From an uncultured Lachnospiraceae bacterium (GTDB taxonomy: Bacteria > Bacillota > Clostridia > Lachnospirales > Lachnospiraceae): a stretch of DNA of 64,000 nt. The notes beneath the pieces are model-generated. The model saw only the letters and a list, made by a program, of their open reading frames with translations, was not told the DNA's origin and ran no database searches. The position numbers were made by a program, and so were the translations under genes. This document shows positions 45,576-55,294 of the stretch, in pieces (position 1 is the first letter of the stretch; every line of letters starts with the position of its first letter). The stretch covers positions 154,970-218,969 of the forward strand of contig CAJUST010000002.1 in NCBI GenBank assembly GCA_910589105.1. The letters run 5' to 3'.

Positions 45576-47091
45576 AGTATGGAAAATCGCAGCGGCGGCA
45601 GTTGTGGCGGTTCTCATTATCCGCTTTGCGGCAGGCTTATTTTTGGGCGGCGATGAGGAATTTATCCCGACGGTGGAGACGAAGGAAGCCGTGGAGGGGA
45701 CAATTACGTCTACATTAGACACGAGCGGGACAATCGCCAGTGAAGTGACAAGAGTGTACGCATCCCCAGTTAATGCGTTAGTCGGTGAGGTGCCAGTTGT
45801 TTTAGGGCAGACGGTGCATAAAGGCGAATATCTTTTGACGTATGACACAGCTTCATTGCAGAGAAGTTATGACATAGCGGAATTGCAGGCAAAAGCGGAA
45901 AATGCAGCGGGAAACGATACGCTCTCAAAAAGCAGAGAAAGCGCGGGGGAATTAGCTGCAAGCGCAAAAGACATTGCCACTTTACAGGCGCAGGCAGATG
46001 CGATTCAGGCGGAACTTTCGGCATTGCAGGCTCAGGCCACGGAAAACGAAATACAGACAAACAATAATACGCAGGTGAATGGTGAAATCGGCGCGCTGAC
46101 AGCGGAAGTGGAAACGTTTACTGCGCAAATTGCGGAGTTAGAGGCAAAAAAAGAGCAGAAAACTTTGAGTGAAAAAGAAAAAGAGCGTCTCAAACAGTTG
46201 TATAAAGAGAAAAAATCAAAGGAACAAATGATTGAGAAAAAGCAGGGAAGCATAAAAAGCGCGGCGGATCTTGCGAATACGATGACGAATATTCAAGCGC
46301 AGATTGCCCAGAAAAACAGCCAGCTTGCGGAAGTGCAAAGTAAATTAGGGGAAGCCCAATCAAAAAATGCATCAGCGGAAGCAGGCATCTTATCAGAAGC
46401 GGCAAGAGCCAATATCAGCTATACGCAGCAGGCGGGCAAACTGACATTAGAGCAGTCGGCTGACGATCTTTCCCGCGCAAAAGCCGGAGTGACTGCGGAT
46501 TTTGAGGGGATTGTAACGGAAGTGACTGCGGCCGCGGGTACGGCTGCCGCTGAGGGAAGCCCATTAATTACCCTTGCAAGCGCGGATCATATGTGTTTAG
46601 ACGTATTAGTTTCGAAGTACAATTTGGCGCATCTGGCTGAAAATCAGACAGCGTCCATTACGTTTGGGGAAAAAGAATATAGCGGCTTTGTTTCTTACAT
46701 CAGTAAACTTGCCCAGAAAGGCGAATCGGGCGCCGCGATGGTAACGGTAAAAGTCCACATTGACAATCCGGACGATAATCTGATTTTAGGGTTAGATGCG
46801 AAAGCCAGCATCTGTCTTGGAACAGCGGACAACGTTTTGACTGTGCCAATTTCGGCTGTAAACTCTGACTCGGAAGGGGATTTTGTCTACACCGTAAATG
46901 AACAGATTGTCACGAAAAAGTATGTGACAACCGGACTTGCTTCTACGGAAGAAATCGAGATCAAAAAGGGAATAGAAACAGGGGAAAAAGTCATTACAAC
47001 AGTAGATTCGACGATAACGGAAGGCATGAAAGTGACAGAGGTTCTGTCGCAGGATTTAGAAGACGTTCCGGCAACACAAGCCGAGGAATAG
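45553..47091 (+). CDS. MacA/HlyD-type efflux adaptor (membrane fusion-like) protein
   Basis: A 512-residue protein anchored by one N-terminal helix (about residues 8-28, KIAAAAVVAVLIIRFAAGLF). It has the split biotinyl-lipoyl motif (VNALVGEVPVVLGQTVHKGEYLLTYD in part), an unusually long alpha-helical coiled coil (about 110-300, rich in Ala, Gln, Glu and Lys, e.g. LEAKKEQKTLSEKEKERLKQ) and C-terminal beta-barrel domains (ADFEGIVTEVTAAAGTAAAEG, VLTVPISAV). It should link the permease to the outside in the single-membrane wall. ATG 45553 follows aaggag. The permease begins nine bases after the stop. Confidence 0.9.
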   Translation: MLKKKKIKVWKIAAAAVVAVLIIRFAAGLFLGGDEEFIPTVETKEAVEGTITSTLDTSGTIASEVTRVYASPVNALVGEVPVVLGQTVHKGEYLLTYDTASLQRSYDIAELQAKAENAAGNDTLSKSRESAGELAASAKDIATLQAQADAIQAELSALQAQATENEIQTNNNTQVNGEIGALTAEVETFTAQIAELEAKKEQKTLSEKEKERLKQLYKEKKSKEQMIEKKQGSIKSAADLANTMTNIQAQIAQKNSQLAEVQSKLGEAQSKNASAEAGILSEAARANISYTQQAGKLTLEQSADDLSRAKAGVTADFEGIVTEVTAAAGTAAAEGSPLITLASADHMCLDVLVSKYNLAHLAENQTASITFGEKEYSGFVSYISKLAQKGESGAAMVTVKVHIDNPDDNLILGLDAKASICLGTADNVLTVPISAVNSDSEGDFVYTVNEQIVTKKYVTTGLASTEEIEIKKGIETGEKVITTVDSTITEGMKVTEVLSQDLEDVPATQAEE

Positions 47092-47099
47092 GAGGGGCC

Positions 47100-48332
47100 A
47101 TGTCGCAGATTTATGAATATCTAAAAATGGCAGTCTCCAATATCAAGGCAAATAAAATGCGATCTTTCTTAACCATGCTTGGCATTATTATAGGCATATC
47201 GTCTGTTATTTTAATTATGTCTTTGGGAAACGGCGCAAAAAACGTGATTACGGAAGAAATGGCGGGAATTGCCGCAGGCCAGATTGCGCTTTATACATAT
47301 GATGACACGGGTTCCTATCAAATCACAAATGAGGACATTGAAGCCATTGAGGCGGAAGTGGGAGGGCTGAAGGGAGTAAATGCCTATATGAGCGCAGACG
47401 GTGTGACCAGTACGAAAAAGGGTGAATTTCAAGTGATGGCAAGCGGTCAGCGCGCTTCTTATAAAGTGTTTTCGACAACGGAAATTTTAACAGGAAGATA
47501 TTTTAATGAACAGGAATACTTGTCTGCCGCCCCAGTCTGCGTAATTGGAGAGGAAGATGCGATCCGTTTATTTGGCTCCGCGGATATTTTGGGTAAAACG
47601 ATTGACGTGACGATCTGGGGGACGGAAATTTCGTTTCGGATCATTGGCGTGGAACAGGCGGAAAAGGAATCCATGTTTACGTTTACCTATGATAATTCTC
47701 CGGTATCCATTTACTTCCCGCTGACGGTGTTTGCGCAGATTTATGGCGTGGGTTTTGACACTTACTATCAAATATATCTTATGGCGGAAGATGGGGCGGA
47801 TACGGCGGCCATTACAACACAGGTAGTGGATTTATTGGAACGGCGCCATCAATGTTATGGAGAGGACATTTATCAGTATGAAAGTTTCAGTGATTATATG
47901 GGGACAGTGAATACGGTAATCAATACCGTTACAATGCTGATTTCGCTTGTTGCCGCCATCTCGCTTGTGGTAGGCGGAATCGGCGTAATGAATATTATGC
48001 TGGTTTCGGTAACGGAACGGACGAGAGAGATTGGAATCCGAAAAGCGTTGGGGGCGAAAACCCGTTCAATTATGCTGCAGTTTTTATCGGAATCGGCGAT
48101 TATAACGATGATTGGCGGATTAATTGGAATCGTCAGTGGCATAGCGGGCGCATTTCTGGTGGCAAAGATTGTGGCAAGCGTGAATCCGAAATTGGCGTTT
48201 ACGCCATCTGTCAGCATCGTGACGGTCCTTGCTACGACGTTATTTTCGTCGGCGATTGGGCTGTTTTTTGGGATTTATCCGGCGAAAAAGGCGGCAAAGA
48301 TGAGCCCGATTGAAGCTTTGCGCAGGAATTAA
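47100..48332 (+). CDS. MacB/FtsX-type ABC transporter permease
   Basis: A 410-residue permease with four membrane helices: one at the N-terminus (MRSFLTMLGIIIGISSVILIMSLGNG in part), then a ~220-residue extracytoplasmic MacB_PCD domain, then three near the C-terminus (about 275-300, 325-350, 365-390). The stretch GGIGVMNIMLVSVTERTREIGIRKALGAK, of which ERTREIGIRKALGA is the family hallmark, contacts the ATPase. The end PAKKAAKMSPIEALR is also standard. ATG 47100 follows ggagggg. It completes the exporter operon; no regulator or peptide gene is adjacent, so the cargo is unknown. Confidence 0.92.
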   Translation: MSQIYEYLKMAVSNIKANKMRSFLTMLGIIIGISSVILIMSLGNGAKNVITEEMAGIAAGQIALYTYDDTGSYQITNEDIEAIEAEVGGLKGVNAYMSADGVTSTKKGEFQVMASGQRASYKVFSTTEILTGRYFNEQEYLSAAPVCVIGEEDAIRLFGSADILGKTIDVTIWGTEISFRIIGVEQAEKESMFTFTYDNSPVSIYFPLTVFAQIYGVGFDTYYQIYLMAEDGADTAAITTQVVDLLERRHQCYGEDIYQYESFSDYMGTVNTVINTVTMLISLVAAISLVVGGIGVMNIMLVSVTERTREIGIRKALGAKTRSIMLQFLSESAIITMIGGLIGIVSGIAGAFLVAKIVASVNPKLAFTPSVSIVTVLATTLFSSAIGLFFGIYPAKKAAKMSPIEALRRN

Positions 48333-48540
48333 GGGGCAGGGGAAGTGATTGTTCAATCAATCGGAATGGATAGAGAAGGGAATGCGGCACAGGGAACAAG
48401 GGTTGAATAAAGCATGGGTTTGCCGCTTCATTAGCAAATAGCTGGACAGGAATGATAAGGACAGCAGACAGCATGGCAGGAGCTTTGCCGCTCTAAAAAG
48501 AAGAATCCCCTGACTGTATAAAAGATTTCCATTTCCTCTG

Positions 48541-48568
48541 TTGTATTTCCTAAAAATGCTGTTATAAT
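48541..48568 (+). promoter_or_regulatory. Extended -10 promoter of the chemotaxis receptor gene
   Basis: TTGTAT (48541-48546), 16 bases, TATAAT (48563-48568) with TG one base before. The gene therefore seems to use the main sigma factor rather than sigma-28. The remaining ~200 bases back to the permease gene hold nothing I recognise. Confidence 0.7.
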
Positions 48569-48615
48569 AGAATGGGAAATAAATAAAAAGAAACGGCAGA
48601 GGAGGAATTAAAATC

Positions 48616-50274
48616 ATGTATGGGAAAAACAGAAAGGTACATAAGCTTGGAAGGAAAGTGGGACTTTTAACGGCCTTTTTGCTTATACTCACGAGCGTAG
48701 CGGCAGTTGCATTGTGCGTGCGGATGTTTTATACGCTTACGATGAATTTATTGAGAGATGAATGTGTGAATGGAACGAATATTCTAGGCTACCAGCTTTC
48801 TCATTCTTCCGAACAAGTGGATATGACAGAGTTGTTAGACGATCTGAAAGAACAGCTTGGCTGTGAATTTACGGTTTTTCAGGGAAATGTCCGCGCGTAT
48901 ACCACGATTATACAGGACGGGGAACGCGTAGTTGGCACGGAACTTTCGGAAGATCTTACTGAGATTGTGTTAGGGCGTGGGGAATCTTATGTAGGAAACG
49001 CGGACGTACTAGGCGTGCATCATCTTTGCTCCTACGCTCCGGTTTTTGATGAATCCGGACAGGCGACTGGCCTTATTTTTGCAGGAATTTCCCTTGTTGA
49101 AGCAGAAGAACAGATTAATCATACAATTTGGCTTGTAATTTTGGTGGGGACAGCGTTTGTCATATTCAGTCTGTGCATTATGACGATTTTTATCAGAAGG
49201 GCAGTGTCAAGGCCTCTTTCGAAACTTACGCAAATGGCTCAGACAATGGAGCAGGGGCGTCTTGGCATTTCAGAAAGCGATGCGTACCAGAATTTAGATA
49301 TTGATTCTAATGATGAAATCGGTCTTTTAGCGGATATTTTTACGCATACAATAGAGCGTCTTAGAGGCTATATCGGGGAAATTTCAACTATTTTACAGGA
49401 CATTTCAAAAGGAAGCCTTTCAAGTGAAACGACGCAGGATTATGTGGGGGATTTTGTTGCCATTCGAACTTCGCTTGACAATATTTTAGATAAATTAAAC
49501 GATACGCTTTCCCAGATTGTGGACAGTTCCGCAAGCGTGTCTAACGGCGCAGGGCAGATGTCTATCGGGGCGCAGGCGTTAAGCCAAGGCGCAGTGGAAC
49601 AGGCGAGCGCAGTGGAGGAGGTCGACGGGACAGTGCGTTCTATTTCCCAGCAGGTGGAGCAGACAGCGGAAAACGCGGAACGCGCCAGTGAGAAAGTCGG
49701 CTTAGTCAGCGGCCAGATTTTAGAGAGCAATAATAAGATGCATGAAATGATCCGCGCGATGGAGGAAATTAATGCCAGCTCGAATGAAATCTCAAAAATC
49801 ATAAAGACGATTGAAAGCATTGCCAGCCAGACGAATATTTTGGCGTTAAACGCAGCGGTGGAAGCCGCAAGGGCAGGCGAAGTGGGCAAAGGTTTTGCGG
49901 TCGTTGCGCAGGAAGTGCGTGAATTGGCAGGCAAGAGCGCGGAAGCTTCGAAGTCGACGACGGAACTTATTGAGCGATCCATTGGGGCTGTTCAGGAAGG
50001 GTCGAAAATTGCCCATGCGACTGCAAAACAGCTTGAATTAGTGGTTTCAGGAACGAAAGAAGTCGTGGAGACGACTGTCTGGATCGCGGAAGCGGCGCGT
50101 TCTCAGGCGGATTCCGTAAGTGAAGTTCAGGAACGCATCAGCCAGATTTCAGATGTGGTGCAGACCAATTCCGCAACAGCGGAGGAAAGCGCGGCGACAA
50201 GCCAGCAGCTTAGCTCTCAGGCAGAATTGTTAAAACGGCTAGTTGCAATGTTCCACCTGAAACGGCAGGGATAA
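48616..50274 (+). CDS. Methyl-accepting chemotaxis protein
   Basis: A 552-residue receptor. Membrane helices at about 14-36 and 174-196 bracket a ~135-residue outer Cache-like sensor domain (single-Cache type; [20 protein letters not shown] and [22 protein letters not shown] in parts). A HAMP domain (about 198-265) and a long signalling domain follow, with the CheA/CheW hairpin tip [31 protein letters not shown], whose core [12 protein letters not shown] is invariant. Ligand unknown. ATG 48616 follows gaggaattaaaatc. It stands alone and works with flagellar genes elsewhere in the window. Confidence 0.94.
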   Translation: MYGKNRKVHKLGRKVGLLTAFLLILTSVAAVALCVRMFYTLTMNLLRDECVNGTNILGYQLSHSSEQVDMTELLDDLKEQLGCEFTVFQGNVRAYTTIIQDGERVVGTELSEDLTEIVLGRGESYVGNADVLGVHHLCSYAPVFDESGQATGLIFAGISLVEAEEQINHTIWLVILVGTAFVIFSLCIMTIFIRRAVSRPLSKLTQMAQTMEQGRLGISESDAYQNLDIDSNDEIGLLADIFTHTIERLRGYIGEISTILQDISKGSLSSETTQDYVGDFVAIRTSLDNILDKLNDTLSQIVDSSASVSNGAGQMSIGAQALSQGAVEQASAVEEVDGTVRSISQQVEQTAENAERASEKVGLVSGQILESNNKMHEMIRAMEEINASSNEISKIIKTIESIASQTNILALNAAVEAARAGEVGKGFAVVAQEVRELAGKSAEASKSTTELIERSIGAVQEGSKIAHATAKQLELVVSGTKEVVETTVWIAEAARSQADSVSEVQERISQISDVVQTNSATAEESAATSQQLSSQAELLKRLVAMFHLKRQG

Positions 50275-50324
50275 GAATAAGATCCGGTAAGTTTCCAAAA
50301 TTTCAATAACACGCTGACAAGATT

Positions 50325-50402
50325 GGCGGCAGAGACGAATTTACATTTCCATAAAGCTTCACGCATACGCTTGGATTGGACAGTGAGTTCGTTTCTGCCG
50401 CC
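50325..50402. repeat. Long inverted repeat forming a multi-tier hairpin after the chemotaxis receptor gene
   Basis: ggcggcagagacgaa (50325-50339) pairs with ttcgtttctgccgcc (50388-50402) over 15 bases with one G-T wobble. The 48-base loop holds further short pairings (tcca with tgga, aagc with gctt). No T-run follows. It could be a structured RNA, an unusual terminator or a small mobile-element relic. Confidence 0.55.
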
Positions 50403-50422
50403 CTATAAACTTAAAAGATGGA

Positions 50423-50449
50423 ACCACAGGAAAAATGTGGCATATACTA
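50423..50449 (+). promoter_or_regulatory. Possible sigma-K type promoter of the coat-like gene
   Basis: AC (50423-50424), 16 bases, then CATATACTA (50441-50449), which fits the mother-cell sigma-K pattern AC and CATAnnnTA. A ccaca/tgtgg stem-loop fills the spacer. The match is short, so confidence is limited. Confidence 0.45.
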
Positions 50450-50477
50450 AAGTAATAATGAATATGGAGCCAATGCA

Positions 50478-50894
50478 GTGAATCAGTTCGAGGAGTCTTA
50501 TTTGCGGATGCCGGATGAGTATTCTGGCAGAATGCCATTTTATTTAACCTATCCGATGACAAATGTGTACCAGACAGAAAAAGAATACGAACGTGATATG
50601 GATCTAATCAAAGAGCTTTATCCGAAACGTATGAAGAAACTGCTTGCATATGTTGAGGAAGAATGTGATAAAATGGAATACGAGGGAAGTTTGATGTATG
50701 ATGAATATCCGGATAAAGTTCTTTTGTACCGGACAGCCGTAAATATCTATGATAAAGCTGTTCCCATGCAGGGGACAGAGCGCCGCAGGGAGCCAAGGGA
50801 CAGAGATTACATGGACGTCATACAGGCGCTTTTATTCGATGAAATATACCGCCGGAGGGGCAGGCGCAGACGATGCTGCCGCCGGTGGTGGTAA
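50478..50894 (+). CDS. Probable sporulation-associated (coat-like) protein of unknown function
   Basis: A 138-residue soluble protein rich in Tyr, Glu, Arg and Met. It has a charged middle (EKEYERDMDLIKELYPKRMKK), the segment EECDKMEYEGSLMYDEYPDK and an extreme basic tail with RRRGRRRRCCRRWW. I recall like proteins in spore-forming Lachnospiraceae but cannot name a family. The Tyr/Arg/Cys composition is that of spore-coat proteins, which are often cross-linked, and a sigma-K-like promoter lies 29 bases upstream. The start is GTG 50478, eight bases after ggag; an ATG two codons earlier in another frame stops at once. Function is inferred only. Confidence 0.6.
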   Translation: MNQFEESYLRMPDEYSGRMPFYLTYPMTNVYQTEKEYERDMDLIKELYPKRMKKLLAYVEEECDKMEYEGSLMYDEYPDKVLLYRTAVNIYDKAVPMQGTERRREPRDRDYMDVIQALLFDEIYRRRGRRRRCCRRWW

Positions 50895-50966
50895 AGTATT
50901 TGACAAAACAGAACAGCCATGGTTTTAGCGTTGTCTAAAACCATGGTGGAAAGGTGGGCGTTTGCC

Positions 50967-53510
50967 ATGAAAAAAGGCATTTTGAAAGCAGTCGTGTTAA
51001 TTGCTGTCTTTTGCTCCGGCATTTTGGGATTTGGACAACTTACAAATCATACAAATCAGGATTTGACTGCGGAAATGGCGGATGCGACGCTTCCGGTGGT
51101 TTCTTTTTCTGTAAAAAACGCAGACTCAAAAGAAATGACTGCATTAAATGAGCTTCGCGGGTATACTTCGCAGATGAACGGCATATATATGAGAGATACG
51201 ATTACGCCAATCCATGAAGATCGGGTTCTTCCGGTTCAAGTGGATTTATATGAGACGAAAGTGGATGGCATATCGTATGAAATCCGAAGCCTTGACATGG
51301 AGCGGCTGATTGTAGATACGGAAGTAGAAAATTATGAACAGAAAGATGGCAGGATTACTGCCAACCTTCAGATTCAGAATCTTCTTGAGCCAAACGAGGA
51401 ATATCTTTTTATTTTAAAACTTCTCTCAAAAAAAGACACAATTTATTATTATACGAGGATTATCGAGGAGCAGAGCTGCTATTCAGGCGAATGCGCCGCA
51501 TTTACTCTGGATTTCCACAAAAAGACGTTTGACAAGGAAGGGTCAAAAAGCCTAGCCGTTTACTTAGAGCCAAATGCTTCCGGCGATAATTCCACTCTCC
51601 ATAAAGTGGACATACATTCCAGTTTAAAACAGGTGGCGTGGGCGCAATTAGACGCAAAGCCCCTTACGTCCCCGATCCCTTCCATCAAGGAAACGAATAG
51701 TTCCTATACAGTTGTCATGTTGAACTTTTTAGTTGCAGCGGAAGGCATAAAGGGGGAGATGGAGTATTATAATGTAGAGGAGTATTACCGGGTCCGCTAT
51801 ACCAAAGAGAGAATGTACCTGTTGAACTATGAAAGGACGATGGAGCAAATGTTTAGGGCGGAAAATGTGGAGACATATGAAAATTATCTCCAGCTTGGAA
51901 TCCGCAGTGAAGATGTGGAATTTGCCTCAAATGAAAAAGGGACGGTGGTAAGCTTCGTACAGGGCGGAGAACTTTGGTCTTACAATGAGACAAGCAGCCA
52001 GTTAGCGAGAGTTTTTAGTTTTATCGGCAATGAAGGCGTAGATACAAGGGAAAATTACGGTGAACACGATATTAGGATTATCAGCGTAGATGAGACGGGA
52101 AGCGTGGATTTTGTCGTATATGGCTATATGAACTGTGGCAGGCATGAGGGAAAAGTGGGAATCAGCGTTTACCATTATGACAGCGTGGCAAATACGGTGG
52201 AAGAAGAACTGTTTATTCCCTCTGAGGAATCCTATCAGGTAATGAAAGCGGATTTGGGGCAGTTGATGTATGAAAATTCGCAAGGCATCTTTTTTATTAT
52301 GTTGGAAGGGACAGTCTATCGGATTGATCTTTCGAATATGAAAGTAAAAGAATACATTACTGGTTTAAAAGAGGGGCTGTATGCCATTTCGGATTCCCAC
52401 AAATATTTTGCGTGGACGGACGGGCAGGAGAAGAACAGATCGGAAAAGATACATTTTGTAAATTTAGACACGGAGGAGCAAAAAGAGATTTCGGCAAAAG
52501 GAGATGAATATTTAAAACCGCTTGGATTTATGGAAGAAGATTTTGTCTATGGGGCGGCGGATGCATCGGATCTTTTTTTGGATCTGGCAGGCAATCAAAT
52601 TGTCCCGATGCGAAAAATACGGATTGTGGAAGCGGATTCTTTGGACGTATTGAAATCTTACGAAAAAGAAGGTTACTTCGTGGAGGATATTGTAATTGAA
52701 GATTATATTATGTATCTGAACCGGATACAGTTTAACGGGGTGGCTTATGTGGAAGCGCCTCAGGACACAATTATGGACAGGGAAGGCGATAAGGCGGCTA
52801 TTGTGGGGACGCATACAACAGTGACGGAAGTGAAAGAAACTCAGGTACAGTTATTTTTAGCAGAAGGGATTACGCAGACGGAGCCGAAAATTTTAACGCC
52901 GAAAGAGGTTGTTTTGGATAAAAACAGGGAGGTGGCTTTAAACCGCTCCGGAAAAGAAAGCAATTATTATGCGTATGCAAGAGGAGACGTGCTGCGTGTA
53001 ACGGACGATTTAAAAGAGGCAATTTCAGTGGCAAATGAACAGATGGGAGTTGTGATTGGGAAAAAACAGCAATATATCTGGAAACGGGCGAGAAAATTCA
53101 ATGCGCCTGCGATTGAAGTTGCAGTTGGGGAACAGGACGCCAATGCATCTTCCCTTGCAAGATGCATAAGCGCAATGTTAGAACGGGCGTCGATCAATAT
53201 TAATGTGACGGCGTTGATTGAGCAGGGAAAGACGCCAAAAGAGATTTTAGAAACGACGATGGAAGATGTGACGGCGCTGGATTTAACGGGATGCAGCATT
53301 GAAGAAGTGTTGTATTATATTAACTTAGGCGCTCCAGTGTTAGCCATAAAGAGCGGCACACAGGCTGTATTGCTTACAGGCTACGACTCCTCTGGCGTTA
53401 TCTTATTTGATCCGCTTGCCAATTCGTCTTCTAAGATGAGCTTAAGCGATGCGGAAGAACTGTTTTTGGAAGCGGGGAATGTGTTTTTTGGCTATACGGT
53501 AGAGAAGTAG
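50967..53510 (+). CDS. Large secreted or membrane-anchored protein with propeller-like repeats and a degenerate C39-like domain
   Basis: An 847-residue protein with an N-terminal export helix (residues 4-23, ILKAVVLIAVFCSGILGFG). The middle (about 340-560) has alternating strands like a beta-propeller, with EKGTVVSFVQGGELWSYNE, GTVYRIDLSNMKVKEYITG and HKYFAWTDGQEKNRSEKIHF in parts. The last ~150 residues follow a peptidase-C39-like pattern: DLTGCSIEEVLYYINLGAPVLA, then QAVLLTGYDSSGVILFDPLANSS. In active enzymes the GYD is preceded by a His (HAVVLTGYD); here it is Gln, so the catalytic pair is lost. It may bind rather than cut. ATG 50967 follows aaaggtggg. The transporter gene follows 12 bases on. 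Confidence 0.75.
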   Translation: MKKGILKAVVLIAVFCSGILGFGQLTNHTNQDLTAEMADATLPVVSFSVKNADSKEMTALNELRGYTSQMNGIYMRDTITPIHEDRVLPVQVDLYETKVDGISYEIRSLDMERLIVDTEVENYEQKDGRITANLQIQNLLEPNEEYLFILKLLSKKDTIYYYTRIIEEQSCYSGECAAFTLDFHKKTFDKEGSKSLAVYLEPNASGDNSTLHKVDIHSSLKQVAWAQLDAKPLTSPIPSIKETNSSYTVVMLNFLVAAEGIKGEMEYYNVEEYYRVRYTKERMYLLNYERTMEQMFRAENVETYENYLQLGIRSEDVEFASNEKGTVVSFVQGGELWSYNETSSQLARVFSFIGNEGVDTRENYGEHDIRIISVDETGSVDFVVYGYMNCGRHEGKVGISVYHYDSVANTVEEELFIPSEESYQVMKADLGQLMYENSQGIFFIMLEGTVYRIDLSNMKVKEYITGLKEGLYAISDSHKYFAWTDGQEKNRSEKIHFVNLDTEEQKEISAKGDEYLKPLGFMEEDFVYGAADASDLFLDLAGNQIVPMRKIRIVEADSLDVLKSYEKEGYFVEDIVIEDYIMYLNRIQFNGVAYVEAPQDTIMDREGDKAAIVGTHTTVTEVKETQVQLFLAEGITQTEPKILTPKEVVLDKNREVALNRSGKESNYYAYARGDVLRVTDDLKEAISVANEQMGVVIGKKQQYIWKRARKFNAPAIEVAVGEQDANASSLARCISAMLERASININVTALIEQGKTPKEILETTMEDVTALDLTGCSIEEVLYYINLGAPVLAIKSGTQAVLLTGYDSSGVILFDPLANSSSKMSLSDAEELFLEAGNVFFGYTVEK

Positions 53511-53522
53511 AAGGGGGAAAAG

Positions 53523-55151
53523 ATGGGGCAGTTTGAAAAAATAGTAAGTATCATTGATGACTTTGTGTGGGGACCGGTTATGCTGGCCTTGCTTGTGGGA
53601 ACCGGAATTTTTCTGACGATCCGGTTACGGTTTGCGACATGGCGGAATTTACCCTATGCGATCCGGATGACGCTTAGTAAAGAAGCGAGGCAAAAGGGAG
53701 AAGGGGAAGGCGATATTTCTCCGTTTTCTGCCCTTACGACGGCTCTTGCGGCTACGATTGGCACAGGCAATATCGTCGGCGTGGCGACGGCAATGGTATC
53801 CGGCGGCCCGGGGGCTTTGGTCTGGATGTGGGCGTCGGCGGCATTTGGCTTAAGTTCAAAATTCAGTGAATGTATGCTGGCGATTAAATATCGGGAAACG
53901 AATGAAAAAAATGAAATGTCGGGCGGGCCGATGTATACGATGAAAAAAGCATTCCGCAACAAAAAGCTTGGGTCTGTGTTAGGCTGGTTTTTTGCTTTAT
54001 TTGCAGTAGCGGCTTCGTTTGGCATTGGAAATTTAACGCAGGCGAATTCCATATCGGATGCGCTTTTTGGGGCGTTTCAAATTCCGGTGGGCGTTACGGG
54101 CGCGGTTTTAACTGTAGTGACGCTTGGGATAATTGTAGGCGGGATTAAGGCAATATCGAAAGTGTCTTCAGTAGTTGTGCCTCTTATGGCGCTTTTGTAT
54201 ATTGTATGCGGGCTTTGCGCCATACTGGGCAATATCCGTTCGCTTCCGGCAGGGATTGCCATGATTTTTCAAATGGCGTTTTCAGTAAAGGCAGTTGGCG
54301 GAGGGCTTTGCGGCGCGATTACCGCGACAATGATGAGCGGTATGCGGTATGGCGTGGCAAGGGGCGTATTTTCAAATGAAGCGGGGATGGGTTCCGCGGC
54401 GATTACTGCTGCGGCGGCTCGGACAAACGATCCGGTGAAACAGGGATATGTCAACATGACGGGAACTTTCTGGGATACAATCGTCGTTTGTACGATTACA
54501 GGGCTTTGCATTGCAAGTTCCGGCGTTTTAGGGACGACGGAACAGAAAGCGTCGGGGACATATGCGGTAAATGGCGGCAATGTTGCCATTATAGAAGAAA
54601 CGGCGGAAAGAGAAACGGTTTCAGGAACATATCAGTTTCAAATAAAAGATGGCTGCCTGAAGCTTACCGATGCGTCAGGAAAAAAAGAGATGGAACTTTA
54701 CGCGGCTAAAGATGCGGCGGCAGATACGCTTATAGGCGAATGGCGCGATGCGCAGGGCAGCCGTTACATATTTGATGAAAATGGCAGGTATAACCGGGCG
54801 GAGCTTGTCAAAGGGGCAAGGCTTACCATGCTTGCGTTTGAGAGCGTGTTTGGGCGGTTTGGAAGCATTTTGATCAGCATAAGCATTACATTATTTGCAT
54901 TTTCTACCATATTAGGCTGGGAATACCACGGGGAAAAAGCGTTTGAATATTTATTAAATACGCATAAATATAATATGGCATACAGAATCTTTTTTTCATT
55001 GATGGTTTATGCGGGAGCGACAACGGCTCTGGATTTAGTCTGGAATCTTTCCGATATTGCAAACGCGCTGATGGCAGTGCCGAATCTTATCTGCCTTTTG
55101 GCTTTAAGCGGAGAGATTGCAAATGATGTGAAAAAATTTAGGAAAAGTTAA
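53523..55151 (+). CDS. Sodium:alanine symporter (AGCS) family transporter with an inserted domain
   Basis: A 542-residue sodium-coupled amino acid transporter. Family marks: ATIGTGNIVGVATAMVSGGPGALVWMW, of which GTGNIVGVA is the substrate/sodium loop, YGVARGVFSNEAGMGSAAITAAAA, and near the end TILGWEYHGEKAFEYL. AGCS proteins are usually about 450-470 long; the excess is one block of about 90 residues (roughly 336-428) between a membrane segment and the next, GARLTMLAFESVFG. The insert has beta-rich repeats, SGTYQFQIKDGCLKLTDASG and LIGEWRDAQGSRYIFDENG, like small secreted beta-barrel domains. ATG 53523 follows aggggg. Preceded by the large secreted protein gene. Confidence 0.9.
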   Translation: MGQFEKIVSIIDDFVWGPVMLALLVGTGIFLTIRLRFATWRNLPYAIRMTLSKEARQKGEGEGDISPFSALTTALAATIGTGNIVGVATAMVSGGPGALVWMWASAAFGLSSKFSECMLAIKYRETNEKNEMSGGPMYTMKKAFRNKKLGSVLGWFFALFAVAASFGIGNLTQANSISDALFGAFQIPVGVTGAVLTVVTLGIIVGGIKAISKVSSVVVPLMALLYIVCGLCAILGNIRSLPAGIAMIFQMAFSVKAVGGGLCGAITATMMSGMRYGVARGVFSNEAGMGSAAITAAAARTNDPVKQGYVNMTGTFWDTIVVCTITGLCIASSGVLGTTEQKASGTYAVNGGNVAIIEETAERETVSGTYQFQIKDGCLKLTDASGKKEMELYAAKDAAADTLIGEWRDAQGSRYIFDENGRYNRAELVKGARLTMLAFESVFGRFGSILISISITLFAFSTILGWEYHGEKAFEYLLNTHKYNMAYRIFFSLMVYAGATTALDLVWNLSDIANALMAVPNLICLLALSGEIANDVKKFRKS

Positions 55152-55235
55152 TCTTTCTAATTATTGGTAAAGTGCATAATTTTTCGGAATCTGCCCCTTA
55201 GCTTTCGGTAATTTTAATGATTTTCGAAAAAGATG

Positions 55236-55264
55236 TTGTAAATTTGGGAATTATAGTATATATT
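55236..55264 (+). promoter_or_regulatory. Sigma-A type promoter of the HPr-like gene
   Basis: TTGTAA (55236-55241), 17 bases, TATATT (55259-55264). Start near 55271; the ribosome site aggagga comes right after. Confidence 0.65.
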
Positions 55265-55294
55265 AAGATGTATACTTTAGGAGGAAATGAAAAC

